Assembly (NCBI GenBank): GCA_013426015.1
Contig: CP058998.1
Location: forward strand, 124,001 to 188,000
Reading direction: 5' to 3'
Source of the DNA: Candidatus Fermentimicrarchaeum limneticum
GTDB taxonomy: Archaea; Micrarchaeota; Micrarchaeia; Burarchaeales; Fermentimicrarchaeaceae
DNA length: 64,000 nucleotides
Shown: positions 56,531 to 64,000 of the stretch, in pieces
Layout of the letters: every line of letters starts with the position of its first letter
Position numbering within the stretch: position 1 is the first letter of the stretch
Notes under the pieces: model-generated
The model's database searches: none
Told to the model about the DNA's origin: nothing
The model's input: only the letters and a program-made list of their open reading frames with translations
Translations under genes and position numbers: made by a program

Positions 56531-57630
56531 TACTCGACCCACCTCTCGCTTTTTCTAGCTCTCGTCTTCTTCCTGTGTAGCATGCCCTGCTTCCCCTTGT
56601 TGGCAATCTTCTCCATCTCATCCAGTAAGGACTTCAGCGCCTCCCTTAAATCCCATCCGAAAGAGCTTGCCGTATAAGTAATTCTCCTCAGCCTCAGCTT
56701 GCCGTGAACTGAGTACTTCTTCCCATATTTCTTGAAGTGAAGGAACATGTGCTCAATATCGAAGCTTTTCTGGAGTTTGTTGATGAACTTCCTGCAGTCC
56801 TCCCTTATATCCCCAGCGAACATCCTGTCCTTCTCATCAAGCCCCGATATCTCAAGCCCCACCTCCTCCGGCTCCACGACACAGCTGAACAGGTCCCTCG
56901 CACTTATTATCCCAACAGGCTTGCTGCCGCTCTCGACTATAAGAGCTGCCACGTCCTTATCGATCATCTCCCTTGCGCTCTCCTTGAGGGATGCATCCGG
57001 CTTTATGGTATAAACATCCTCCCTCATTATTGAGGATACCTCGATTTCCTCTGGCCTCACCTTTGCCTTCCTGAACGGAAGCTTGTCCCTAGGTCTTGTC
57101 AGGAATGCAGCAAAATCGTACGCTGTGAGAACCCCTGCGAGTTTGCCCTCCTCGGTCACTGCCAGTTTTCCGTAGTAGTTGCCCTGCATTCTTTGTTTGG
57201 CCTTCCCCAGGTGATCCTTCACCTCTATTCGGGGGAACTGTCTCTCCATAACCTCCTCAACCTTCCTCTTGTCCAGCAGCCCCTCCCCCACCATAACAGT
57301 TAAAACCTCGTTTCTCGGAAGAACCCCGATGAGCCTGTCCTCCTCCATCACAGGCAGAGCCCGGTACGGACCGCTTGCGAAAAGTCTGCATATATTGAGT
57401 AGGCTTGTCTTCTTTGTAATGAGCGAGGCACGAACCGCCACTGCTCCTACCTTCGCAGCGTGCTCTGCTGCTGCGGTGGTTATGGTCCAGTCATCCACTA
57501 TCCCTACGTAACTCTTGTTCTTCATAACAACAAGGCATGTCTTGTACTTTGAGAGCTCGCCTATCGCTTTTGTTAGAGGCTCCTCAGGGTCAATAGTAAC
57601 CGCTTCCCTCATCCTATCAAAGAGCTCCAT
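56530..57630 (-). CDS. Four-CBS protein with ribosome-hibernation-like C-terminal domain
   Basis: A 366-residue protein with four CBS motifs in two pairs (about 1-110 and 125-275), which usually bind adenine nucleotides. The C-terminal ~90 residues (FLHFKKYGKKYSVHGKLRLR, SSFGWDLREALKSLLDEME) resemble the S30AE/HPF fold that sits on the small ribosomal subunit. It may sense energy state and act on ribosomes. It is transcribed with thiD-thiN, with a one-base overlap. Confidence 0.7.
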   Translation of the reverse strand: MELFDRMREAVTIDPEEPLTKAIGELSKYKTCLVVMKNKSYVGIVDDWTITTAAAEHAAKVGAVAVRASLITKKTSLLNICRLFASGPYRALPVMEEDRLIGVLPRNEVLTVMVGEGLLDKRKVEEVMERQFPRIEVKDHLGKAKQRMQGNYYGKLAVTEEGKLAGVLTAYDFAAFLTRPRDKLPFRKAKVRPEEIEVSSIMREDVYTIKPDASLKESAREMIDKDVAALIVESGSKPVGIISARDLFSCVVEPEEVGLEISGLDEKDRMFAGDIREDCRKFINKLQKSFDIEHMFLHFKKYGKKYSVHGKLRLRRITYTASSFGWDLREALKSLLDEMEKIANKGKQGMLHRKKTRARKSERWVE

Positions 57631-57684
57631 TGCTCCACCTCCATCCTCTATTATTTAAAACAGCAATAAATTAATAGTGGTTGT

Positions 57685-58665
57685 ATGAGGGCAGGAGAAC
57701 TTGGAGAAAGAAGGCTTATTGAGCTCCTCGTAAGGGGACTCTACAGAAACAGCAGAGTTGTTGCAGGAGCGGGCGAGGATGACGCAGCCCTGCTCAGTTT
57801 CGGAGACAGGCAGCTTGTTGCCGCTTCCGACATAATGTTTGCCTCAACCCACTTCCCGACCGGAATGAAGCCGGAGCATATCGGCAGGAAGGTTGCAGTT
57901 GCGAACCTGAGCGACCTGGCTGCGATGGGTGCATTCCCAGTTGCGATGCTATTTTCTTTTGGGATTCCAACCGTTTTTGAAGTTGCCGAACTCAGGGGGA
58001 TAATCAAAGGGATAAATGCGGCATGCTCGGAGTATGACGCACCCTTTGTCGGAGGGGATACGAAAAAGGCAAGGGAGCTGACAATATGCGGAGTCGCTCT
58101 GGGAGAAGTCAGAAAGGGTGGGGCATTGACGAGATGCAATGCGAAGGCAGGAGATGTTGTTGCCGTGACAGGTGAGATAGGAAACGCAGCTCTTGGCCTG
58201 AAGATACTTCTTGAGCGAATGAAAACTGCAGGCTATTCAAAACTTACCAATGCATTCCTGCTCCCAAGAGCAAGAATCGAAGAGGGGAGAGCCATAGCGG
58301 AATGCAGGGTGAGTGCCGCAGGGATGGATATAACTGACGGTCTGCTCTTCTCCGCGGGTGAAATAGCACGCATGAGCGGTGTCTGCCTCTCTCTTGAGAA
58401 AGATAGAATCCCCATATCTGAAGAGGCAAGAAAATTTGCAAGAAAGTATGGAATCAGCGAGGATTTCCTTCTCAACAACGGGGAGGATTACGAGCTTCTT
58501 GTGACAGTAAGAAAAAATAAGTTTAGCCAGGTAAGACGAAAAGTCGAGACTATTGGAGGCAGTCTAGTAAAAATCGGACACGTTGTGGAAGGGAGAGGTG
58601 TTCTCCTTGATGGGCGGAAACTGAAAATAACCGGTTACGACTCATTAAAATCCCGCCAACCGTAA
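57685..58665 (+). CDS. thiL: Thiamine-monophosphate kinase
   Basis: A 326-residue PurM-fold kinase. GAGEDDAALLSFG and AASDIMFASTHF carry the ATP and metal residues, VGGDTKKARELTICGVALG and GMDITDGLLFSAGEIA are characteristic. It phosphorylates thiamine phosphate to thiamine pyrophosphate. It is divergent from the thiD-thiN/CBS operon over 54 bp, consistent with a thiamine locus. No TPP riboswitch was recognised. Confidence 0.92.
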   Translation: MRAGELGERRLIELLVRGLYRNSRVVAGAGEDDAALLSFGDRQLVAASDIMFASTHFPTGMKPEHIGRKVAVANLSDLAAMGAFPVAMLFSFGIPTVFEVAELRGIIKGINAACSEYDAPFVGGDTKKARELTICGVALGEVRKGGALTRCNAKAGDVVAVTGEIGNAALGLKILLERMKTAGYSKLTNAFLLPRARIEEGRAIAECRVSAAGMDITDGLLFSAGEIARMSGVCLSLEKDRIPISEEARKFARKYGISEDFLLNNGEDYELLVTVRKNKFSQVRRKVETIGGSLVKIGHVVEGRGVLLDGRKLKITGYDSLKSRQP

Positions 58666-58666
58666 G

Positions 58667-58676
58667 TGTTTTTAAT
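58667..58676 (+). promoter_or_regulatory. TATA-like region of tRNA-Val gene
   Basis: AGTGTTTTTAATCC contains a T/A-rich box about 30 bases before the tRNA 5' end, right after the thiL stop. Confidence 0.4.
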
Positions 58677-58702
58677 CCATAAAACGAAAACTTACTCTGC
58701 AT

Positions 58703-58806
58703 GGGCCCGTAGTCGAATGGTAAGACGTCAAGGAAGTTTGTTTGATTCAAACTTTCGCGTAACCCTGACACGGTGAAAACTCCCGGTTCGATCCCGGGCG
58801 GGCCCA
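58703..58806 (+). tRNA. tRNA-Val (anticodon GAC) with 32-nt intron in the anticodon stem
   Basis: Acceptor GGGCCCG/CGGGCCC with A73, D stem GTC/GAC, T stem CCCGG/CCGGG with loop TTCGATC. Reading straight through gives no anticodon stem. Removing 58731-58762 restores TCACC/GGTGA with loop CTGACAC: U33, anticodon GAC (58767-58769), A37. This is a standard archaeal valine tRNA. CCA is not encoded. The macro-domain gene on the other strand stops one base after it. Confidence 0.93.
58731..58762 (+). other. tRNA-Val intron (32 nt) at noncanonical position 29/30
   Basis: The intron begins aggaag and ends gcgtaa. ACGT (58725-58728) pairs with GCGT (58757-58760). The flanking 3-nt bulges CAA and AAC give a bulge-helix-bulge whose cuts after the second bulge base produce exactly the exon ends TCA and CCC. 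Inside, GGAAGTTTG pairs with CAAACTTTC as a 9-bp hairpin. Confidence 0.88.
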
Positions 58807-59331
58807 CTAATCCTTCAATGCATTCACAAAGCAGTCTGCTAATTCTCTTCCGTAACCAATGAGAATTATTTCCTTTACGGTTTTGCTCTTCCTAGAGAAT
58901 TCCTTGATAGACTCCGCCATTGCCTCAGCTGCAGCTTCATATGACAAACCGCCAACCCCAGTCCCCATCCCAGGAAAAGCAACTGATTTTGCACGGTTCT
59001 CCTCAGCACACCTAAGAGCCGCTATAGTTGCCTCTTTCACCTTCTCCACATCAGTTTCTCCTGCAGGGCTGGTCATGGTAGGGGCATGGATTACAAATTT
59101 CGCATTCAGCTTTCCAGCAGTGGTTGCAACAGCCTTTCCGATTGCAATAGGGGCTTTCCCGACCGCTTCCTTCTCTATTTCATCCCCGCCTGCCCTTTTT
59201 ATGGCAAGCGCAACCCCGCCTCCCATAAAACCAAAAGAATTGGCAGGATTGACTATCGCATCAGCTTCAATCTTGGTTATATCCCCCTTCACAACCCTTA
59301 TTACGACTCCTTTGTATTCAATTTGAAACAT
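58807..59331 (-). CDS. Macro-domain protein (ADP-ribose hydrolase-like)
   Basis: A 174-residue macro domain. GDITKIEADAIVNPANSFGFMGGG is the ADP-ribose-binding and catalytic loop (read in two parts: GDITKIEADAIVNPAN, SFGFMGGGVALA), and VAFPGMGTGVGGLSYEAA binds the diphosphate. Such proteins bind or remove ADP-ribose or hydrolyse O-acetyl-ADP-ribose. It is followed upstream by the adenosine-specific kinase gene on the same strand. Confidence 0.93.
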   Translation of the reverse strand: MFQIEYKGVVIRVVKGDITKIEADAIVNPANSFGFMGGGVALAIKRAGGDEIEKEAVGKAPIAIGKAVATTAGKLNAKFVIHAPTMTSPAGETDVEKVKEATIAALRCAEENRAKSVAFPGMGTGVGGLSYEAAAEAMAESIKEFSRKSKTVKEIILIGYGRELADCFVNALKD

Positions 59332-59339
59332 CTCATCAA

Positions 59340-59822
59340 CTAGAGCTTGTAGCCTATCTCCCTCAGGAACTCCTTCCTATCCTTTACGTCCTTTGCAGTC
59401 TCAATCCCCTTGCTCTTCAAACCGTCTATCACTCCAAGGATGCCTCTGCCATGCTCGCTCTCCGCCACTATAACCTCGACGTCATTTGCTGTCGCGCAGT
59501 AGATGGAGCACACTTCCTGAGTATCCTTGATGGCATTAAGGACGTTTATGGGATAAGCGTTCTTCATCACGATTATGAAGGAATGCCCTGCTGCGAGATT
59601 GGACGCATTCTTCGATGCAACCTTCTGGAGCTCTTCGTCATTGCCGCTTACTCTGATGAGGCAAGGGCCTGAGCTCTCGCAGAAGGCAACGCCGAATTTC
59701 ACGGATGGACAGTTGCTTACCATCACCTCATACAGGTCCTCAATCGTTTTTATGAAGTGCGACTGCCCGATGATGACGTTGCAGTCGGCAGGCTTCTCAA
59801 CCTTAACAAGCTTCAGCTCCAT
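59340..59822 (-). CDS. Adenosine-specific kinase (COG1839 family)
   Basis: A 160-residue protein of a compact archaeal/bacterial family. VKFGVAFCESSGPCLIRVSG, GHSFIIVMKNAYPINVLN and AESEHGRGILGVIDG are its signature segments. A Pyrobaculum homologue was described as phosphorylating adenosine; the physiological role is not settled. It sits between the macro-domain and KH-domain genes, nine bases apart. Confidence 0.9.
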   Translation of the reverse strand: MELKLVKVEKPADCNVIIGQSHFIKTIEDLYEVMVSNCPSVKFGVAFCESSGPCLIRVSGNDEELQKVASKNASNLAAGHSFIIVMKNAYPINVLNAIKDTQEVCSIYCATANDVEVIVAESEHGRGILGVIDGLKSKGIETAKDVKDRKEFLREIGYKL

Positions 59823-59830
59823 GCCATCAC

Positions 59831-60328
59831 CTACTCAAATACTATCATCACCTCAGACTCGAGAAGAGATTTCAGCGCCTTCTCAAGCGAGTTTATGTCA
59901 ACAGGAAGCTGTTTTATCTCCTTCCGTGAGAATCTCACCTTGTACAGATTTCCATCCTTCCTGTAAACCTTGTTTATCCCAAGTATCTTCACAGGGGCGA
60001 CAACATCCGATATTGTCTTTTTGATGTCACCACCAATCTCTGCTATCCTCACCTTCTTTCCGACCGTCTGCGATATATCCGAGACAACCTTACCCTCCCT
60101 CCCTATAAGAGGACCAACATCCTTCTTTGTGAGGACAAGCACCACCCTTCCCAAATCCACAGCTTTTGTGAAGTCGATGTTCTCCAGGTTGTATCTATCC
60201 TTCATTTTGTAAAGCAGCCTGCTTATCTTGACATCTAGCTCTGAAATCTTCCCTCTCTTGACTTTCTCACTGCAACCCGAGCAAAGCACCTTGCTTTTCA
60301 TGCACAGGTCGCATATTGGCACGTTCAT
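59831..60328 (-). CDS. KH-domain RNA-binding protein with N-terminal zinc knuckle
   Basis: A 165-residue archaeal protein. The N-terminus has two Cys pairs (ICDLCMKSKVLCSGC), and a KH-like domain follows with GPLIGREGKVVSDISQTVG as the GxxG RNA-binding loop. The family is related to NusA-type KH domains and may act in translation or RNA processing; no specific function known. Confidence 0.8.
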   Translation of the reverse strand: MNVPICDLCMKSKVLCSGCSEKVKRGKISELDVKISRLLYKMKDRYNLENIDFTKAVDLGRVVLVLTKKDVGPLIGREGKVVSDISQTVGKKVRIAEIGGDIKKTISDVVAPVKILGINKVYRKDGNLYKVRFSRKEIKQLPVDINSLEKALKSLLESEVMIVFE

Positions 60329-60371
60329 CTGGCTTCACCGTTAAAAGGAAAAAATGATAAAAAACCAAAGA

Positions 60372-60665
60372 CTATTTCGCCAGGGTTATCTCTATTGCGG
60401 ATACTTTGGCTTTGGTGCCGTCTTCCGAGGTTAGCTCCTCAGTCTTTATCACTATGCCCTTTAACTTTGCATCCGGCATGAATCTGTTCCTCACTATTTC
60501 GGCAACGTCTACCGCCCTGGAAATCACTTTCCCTCTAGCCTTTATACCTACCTCAGCTGCTCCGTTGTTGAACTGAGTTATCACGGCGAGAACGTAGGCC
60601 ATCACGCTCTTCTTTCCTATGTAGACCACGTTCTCGTCTTTTCTTATTGCTGTTTCCTCTGCCAT
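60372..60665 (-). CDS. alba: Alba-family DNA/RNA-binding protein
   Basis: A 97-residue Alba. [20 protein letters not shown] carries the conserved lysine of the nucleic-acid surface, and [20 protein letters not shown] is the second family motif. Alba coats DNA and binds RNA. The ATG at 60665 gives the canonical [11 protein letters not shown] start; the frame also has an ATG three codons upstream. Confidence 0.95.
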   Translation of the reverse strand: MAEETAIRKDENVVYIGKKSVMAYVLAVITQFNNGAAEVGIKARGKVISRAVDVAEIVRNRFMPDAKLKGIVIKTEELTSEDGTKAKVSAIEITLAK

Positions 60666-60721
60666 TCCATGCACCTCCGTTGTTGTTTATTGAAATGCTT
60701 GAGTACTATTTCTCGAGCGAA

Positions 60722-61603
60722 TTATAAATGTTTATGCTTCCCTCTGTACTCCTCAACAATCCCCTCGATGTCCAGCTCTCCCTCCTCACTTTTACTCTCT
60801 TCCCTCACTTCCTTCTTCCTGCTCTTCTTATCCTTAAGCCTCATAATCTCTATTTCCTTCTTCCTGAATTCCCTGTCCCTAGCAAGCCTCTCGAAAACAC
60901 CCCTCTCAAGGAGCTTCAGCTTCTCCTTAAGCGCAGCATTCTCATCCTCCAGAATATCCAAAGCCTTCCTAAGCTCGGCATTTGAAACAAGCAGTTCCTT
61001 CAGCTGCTTATTCTTCTTGTCAAGGTTGATCACGGCTTCCTCCCTGCTCTTCACCTTCGGCATCTCAATTTCCCTCTCTATGTCGATCATGAGCAGGGCG
61101 TTGCTCAGTGAAGTGTTGTTCAGGACAAGGTGCTTTACCTCATCTGCTTTGTCAGTCAGGTTTCGCTCCTTGAGGATTCTGTCTATCTGCCTCAGCTTGT
61201 TCTCGTAGAACCTGAAGGCCCTTATTGCAGCAGCCGCAGCATCCCTCTCGTGCTCGTTTGAGAAGCGCATGCCTTTAACAAGTCCGCTCTTCTCCCTGTC
61301 CCCCATGTCCCTGTCAGGAACAGATAGTCTTGCGTTGAAATACGATGCAAGCTTTATGAGCATGTCCGGTGCGGGGTTCACATCGCACGCGAGGAGGGAC
61401 GGCGTCCCCTCCCTGCTTATGACATCAGCAAGCCCCTCCCTCCCCATCTCACGCCTGCTCCCGATGCTGAGTTTCCTCATTTCCAAGTCGAATATCGCGT
61501 ATCCTGTCGTGGTTCCGGGGTCAATGCCAACTATGAGTCGCTTCAGCTCATCACCGTTGTTTCCTGATAAGCAGCTCCTGCTTGAGGAAAACCTCCGTTG
61601 CAC
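60722..61603 (-). CDS. Short DUF460-type protein (RNase H-fold plus coiled coil)
   Basis: The RNase H/RuvC-like fold starts at LIVGIDPGTTTGYAIFD, with later acidic residues in LLACDVNPAPD and NEHERDAAAAAIRAF. The C-terminal half is a long charged coiled coil (about 180-270). DUF460 proteins usually exceed 600 residues; this is under 300, with the central part missing. The start is unclear: the GTG at 61603 overlaps the upstream glmU-like gene by 53 bases, and no ATG exists closer to the conserved domain (about 61540). Confidence 0.7.
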   Translation of the reverse strand: MQRRFSSSRSCLSGNNGDELKRLIVGIDPGTTTGYAIFDLEMRKLSIGSRREMGREGLADVISREGTPSLLACDVNPAPDMLIKLASYFNARLSVPDRDMGDREKSGLVKGMRFSNEHERDAAAAAIRAFRFYENKLRQIDRILKERNLTDKADEVKHLVLNNTSLSNALLMIDIEREIEMPKVKSREEAVINLDKKNKQLKELLVSNAELRKALDILEDENAALKEKLKLLERGVFERLARDREFRKKEIEIMRLKDKKSRKKEVREESKSEEGELDIEGIVEEYRGKHKHL

Positions 61604-62798
61604 GGGGGATGTCCCGGTCTATCTGGACGTTGGCACCAATCCAGCAGTTGTCGCCTATAGTCTTGCCGGGCATGACAGAGGCCAGCACGCCTGTTTTTGT
61701 GTTGTCACCAATCACGACGCCGAGCTTGCTCCTCTTTGTATCAACTTCCTTCTTCAGTACCTCCATCTTTATCGTGCCGGCATCGAATCTCCAGTTTGCT
61801 ATCTGGGTGCCTGCGCCGAAGTTGCAGTTCTCGCCCACTATGCTGTCGCCTATGTAACTCAGATGCTTGGCGTTCACTCCATTCATTATGATGCTGTTCT
61901 TCACCGTCGTGGAGTCGCCTATGCCGCAGTTATCACCTATGCTGGTGTTGCCCCTCAGGAAGGAATACGGGCCGATCTCGGTATTCTTCCCTATGAAAAC
62001 AGGCCCTTCTACGAAGCTGTTGAATACCCTGGCGCCTTTCTCAATTATGACCTTGCCCTTCACCTTGCAGTCCTCCAGCTCTCCCTCCCTCCTTTCGGGC
62101 ATTCTGTTGAGCAGGAACTCGTTTGCATCAAACAGCTCCCATGGCATTCCCAGATCACGCCAGAATTCCTTGAGCTCAACCCCCCTGACCCCCTTCTTCT
62201 TGGCAAGCATCCTTATCAGGTCGGTTACCTCGTATTCCCTCCTCTTGGAGGGTTCTATAGACCTTAGCTTTGAGAATACAGTATCCTCCATCACATACAT
62301 ACTGCAGTTGACAAGCCCACTCCTGCGCACCTTGGGCTTCTCCTCAAATTTTACAATCCTCCCCTTCTCAACCTCCGCAGTACCGTACTCGCTTACGTCA
62401 TCAACCCTCTTCAATCCTACTGTCATCTCGGAGTCATGCAGCCTTATGAGCTTTTTTATCGCGCTGCCCTCGGTGATTATGTCGCTCGCAATCCCGACAA
62501 AAGGGCCGTCAACCATTCCTTCAGCGGCAAGGAACGCATCTGCAGTTCCTCTCATTTTCTTCTGCTGTGCGTATCTGATCCTAACGCCAAAGTTTCTGCC
62601 ATCGCCGAATTCATCTATTATCCTGTCCTTGAGGTAATTGACAACAATCACCAGGTCCTTTACCCCCGCATCCTTCAGCGCTTCAATCACGTGAGTCAGT
62701 ATTGGTTTTCCAGCGACAGGTATCATGCACTTAGGCTTGGTATGGGTAAGGGGCTTCAGCCTCTTTCCCTCCCCGCCGGCTATTATGACTCCTTTCAT
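61551..62798 (-). CDS. Sugar nucleotidyltransferase/acetyltransferase (GlmU-like)
   Basis: About 415 residues. The N-terminal nucleotidyltransferase has IIAGGEGKRLKPLTHTKPK with the catalytic Arg/Lys, and EYGTAEVEKGRIVKFEEKP. The C-terminal part is a left-handed beta helix of hexapeptides (IGDNCGIGDSTTVKNSII). This layout fits archaeal enzymes that acetylate glucosamine-1-phosphate and make UDP-GlcNAc or dTDP-glucose; which one is unsure. The ATG at 62798 overlaps the stop of the glmM-like gene (ATGA). Confidence 0.88.
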   Translation of the reverse strand: MKGVIIAGGEGKRLKPLTHTKPKCMIPVAGKPILTHVIEALKDAGVKDLVIVVNYLKDRIIDEFGDGRNFGVRIRYAQQKKMRGTADAFLAAEGMVDGPFVGIASDIITEGSAIKKLIRLHDSEMTVGLKRVDDVSEYGTAEVEKGRIVKFEEKPKVRRSGLVNCSMYVMEDTVFSKLRSIEPSKRREYEVTDLIRMLAKKKGVRGVELKEFWRDLGMPWELFDANEFLLNRMPERREGELEDCKVKGKVIIEKGARVFNSFVEGPVFIGKNTEIGPYSFLRGNTSIGDNCGIGDSTTVKNSIIMNGVNAKHLSYIGDSIVGENCNFGAGTQIANWRFDAGTIKMEVLKKEVDTKRSKLGVVIGDNTKTGVLASVMPGKTIGDNCWIGANVQIDRDIPRATEVFLKQELLIRKQR

Positions 62799-64000
62799 TG
62801 CAATCCCCCCCTCACGATATTCTCTGCCCTCCTGAAAACTTTCTCCAGTTCTCCTGCGTTCCTGTGCTCGCACGTCAGCCTTATGACAGGCTCTGTCCCT
62901 GATGCTCTCACAAGTATCCATCCTCCAGTGAAATCCACCCTGACGCCATCCCTCTCATTCACCTCTCCCCTGAATTCCTTTTCTATCCTCTCCTTTATCC
63001 GCTCCATGGACCCTTTCCTGTCACTGCAGCTGAACTTCATCCTCTTCATCGGGTATTTCCTGACATTCTTCCTCAGCTTGCTTAGCCTGCCTTCGCTGCA
63101 CATGAACTCCACGAATTTTAGTGATGCAAGCATGCCGTCAGGAGACATAACCTCTTCGGGAAATATGTACTCCCCGCACGGCTCCCCGCCAAAAACAGCG
63201 CCGTTTGCCCTGATTAGGTCAGCCACATTCCTGCTCCCAACCTCTGTTATCAGAAGCTTACCGCCCTTCTTTTCAACAGCCTCTCTGACTGCCAGGGATG
63301 CCTCGAATGTTGAGACAACTGTTCCGCCATCCTTGGCGATGTAACCGGACAGCATTGCCAGCTGTTCGTCAAGGCCAAGCACCTCCCCCTTCTCATCTAT
63401 GACAACTGCCCTGTCGCCGTCACCATCATAGCCTACGCCAATATCCGCGCCTGTGCTTCTCACTACCGAGCAAGCATCCTGCAAGCTCTCGCTGTTCGGC
63501 TCAAGACTTCTTGAGAAAATTCCGCTTGGCTCGGAGTTCACGGTGATTACACGGCAGCCTGCCTCCCTGAGCAGGAACGGCGCAATGGATGATGCCGCGC
63601 CGTTACCACAGTCAACAACAACCTTCGGCTTCTTTCTCTCGATGATCCTTCCATCAACAAGAGAAAGTGCAAGCTTTATATGTCTCTCCACCGCATCGTG
63701 CACCTCATAGGACTCACCAGCCTGCCCTACCTCACTATGCTGCACCTTCCTTGCTCTGATCATGTTCTCTATCTCCCTCTCCTCGTCCCTGCCTATCTCC
63801 TCACCGAACCTGTTGTAGAACTTGAATCCGTTGTACTGCGGCGGGTTGTGCGATGCAGTTATGATCACTCCGCTGTCTCCCCTCTCCCTTGTCGCTATTG
63901 CGGTGGTGGGAGTTGAAACAACGCCAAGCCTCAGAGCGCTTCCGCCAAGGAAATTTATCCCAGAAATGAGCGCTCCCTCAAGCACGGCTCCCGACGTTCT
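62795..64000 (-). CDS. glmM: Phosphoglucosamine/phosphohexomutase (partial, N-terminus beyond window)
   Basis: About 400 residues of an alpha-D-phosphohexomutase; the frame is open to base 64000, so the start lies outside. The phosphoserine loop IITASHNPPQYNGFK, the metal loop VGYDGDGDRAVV, the sugar loop FGGEPCGEY and the C-terminal phosphate loop RASGTEPVIRL are all intact. It interconverts hexose 6- and 1-phosphates and is coupled to the GlmU-like gene, so the pair probably makes UDP-GlcNAc for glycans. Confidence 0.9.
   Translation of the reverse strand, partial: RTSGAVLEGALISGINFLGGSALRLGVVSTPTTAIATRERGDSGVIITASHNPPQYNGFKFYNRFGEEIGRDEEREIENMIRARKVQHSEVGQAGESYEVHDAVERHIKLALSLVDGRIIERKKPKVVVDCGNGAASSIAPFLLREAGCRVITVNSEPSGIFSRSLEPNSESLQDACSVVRSTGADIGVGYDGDGDRAVVIDEKGEVLGLDEQLAMLSGYIAKDGGTVVSTFEASLAVREAVEKKGGKLLITEVGSRNVADLIRANGAVFGGEPCGEYIFPEEVMSPDGMLASLKFVEFMCSEGRLSKLRKNVRKYPMKRMKFSCSDRKGSMERIKERIEKEFRGEVNERDGVRVDFTGGWILVRASGTEPVIRLTCEHRNAGELEKVFRRAENIVRGGLQ

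Noticed and set aside
57631-57684. TPP riboswitch between the thiamine genes.
   Set aside because: The 54-bp gap is too short and lacks the CTGAGA and ACCTGA-type conserved strings.
58550-58806. Minus-strand frame covering the tRNA-Val gene and the thiL end.
   Set aside because: It lies wholly over a folded tRNA and a conserved gene end.
1-64000. CRISPR arrays.
   Set aside because: No regularly spaced direct repeats of 24-37 bp and no cas genes were seen; TnpB belongs to an insertion element.

Overview
The window comes from an archaeal chromosome. It holds an exosome/proteasome gene cluster, RNA polymerase subunits P, E and Spt4, Orc1/Cdc6, Alba, NMD3, aIF5A, KEOPS subunits, archaeal TyrRS, ribosomal proteins found only in archaea and eukaryotes (eL41, eL43, eS24, eS31, eS28, eL24), class III (type IV pilin) signal peptides and two intron-containing tRNAs. 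SepF implies FtsZ-based division, which points to the Euryarchaeota/DPANN side rather than Sulfolobus-like groups. I cannot place it more precisely. Genes are densely packed on both strands, with many 1-4 bp stop/start overlaps and several apparently leaderless starts.

Layout. 1-5.7 kb: exosome superoperon (proteasome alpha, SBDS, Rrp4, Rrp41, Rrp42, eL43, RpoP, Brix, Pcc1, prefoldin beta, DHH phosphoesterase, MGMT-like). 5.7-8.1 kb: a broken reading frame, an Mre11-like nuclease and a ThiI-like protein without its PP-loop. 8.1-13.4 kb: small membrane proteins, a structured repeat, AMP-forming acetyl-CoA synthetase, and both ADP-forming acetyl-CoA synthetase subunits. 13.4-17.7 kb: beta-CASP nuclease and three glycosyltransferases. 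17.7-21.4 kb: an inverted-repeat-bounded segment, an unknown HExxH protein and a DUF2070 membrane protein. 21.4-25.4 kb: NMD3 and a mevalonate-entry operon (regulator, HMG-CoA synthase, thiolase, DUF35 protein). 25.4-31.3 kb: Sua5, SPOUT methyltransferase, SepF, Orc1/Cdc6, zinc proteins. 31.3-32.7 kb: an IS200/IS605-type tnpB element. 32.7-38.7 kb: glycosyltransferase, site-2 protease, Spt4-RpoE-PIN, TyrRS, NadE, eL41, Bud32. 38.8-41.6 kb: vWA/pilin-like surface genes. 41.6-46.4 kb: Kae1, CPBP protease, eS31-eS24-aIF5A, TatD, NYN, second repeat copy, LSm, ACT protein. 46.5-51.3 kb: tRNA-Ala, Cys-rich pilin-like protein, HxlR regulator, PurH, surface and membrane proteins. 51.4-53.4 kb: eL8-eS28-eL24-Ndk-dUTPase/Dcd. 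53.4-55.2 kb: three pilin-like genes. 55.2-64 kb: thiamine genes, CBS protein, tRNA-Val, macro domain, adenosine-specific kinase, KH protein, Alba, DUF460, GlmU-like and GlmM-like sugar-nucleotide enzymes.

The strongest unexplained signal is a dispersed structured element present twice (about 8.74-8.91 kb and, inverted, 45.43-45.58 kb). An 85-nt block is identical in both copies. The adjoining variable region keeps a stem through three compensatory base-pair changes, which suggests a small RNA family. Its upstream 17-nt element recurs at 17.74 kb, at a similar distance from a TATA box, inside a segment bounded by a perfect 16-nt inverted repeat. Other notable items are a tRNA-Val intron inside the anticodon stem, a ThiI homologue lacking catalytic motifs, an MGMT-like protein with PCFKV in place of PCHRV, a 21-bp tandem duplication that rebuilds a gene junction, and an eL8 with a long repetitive charged tail.
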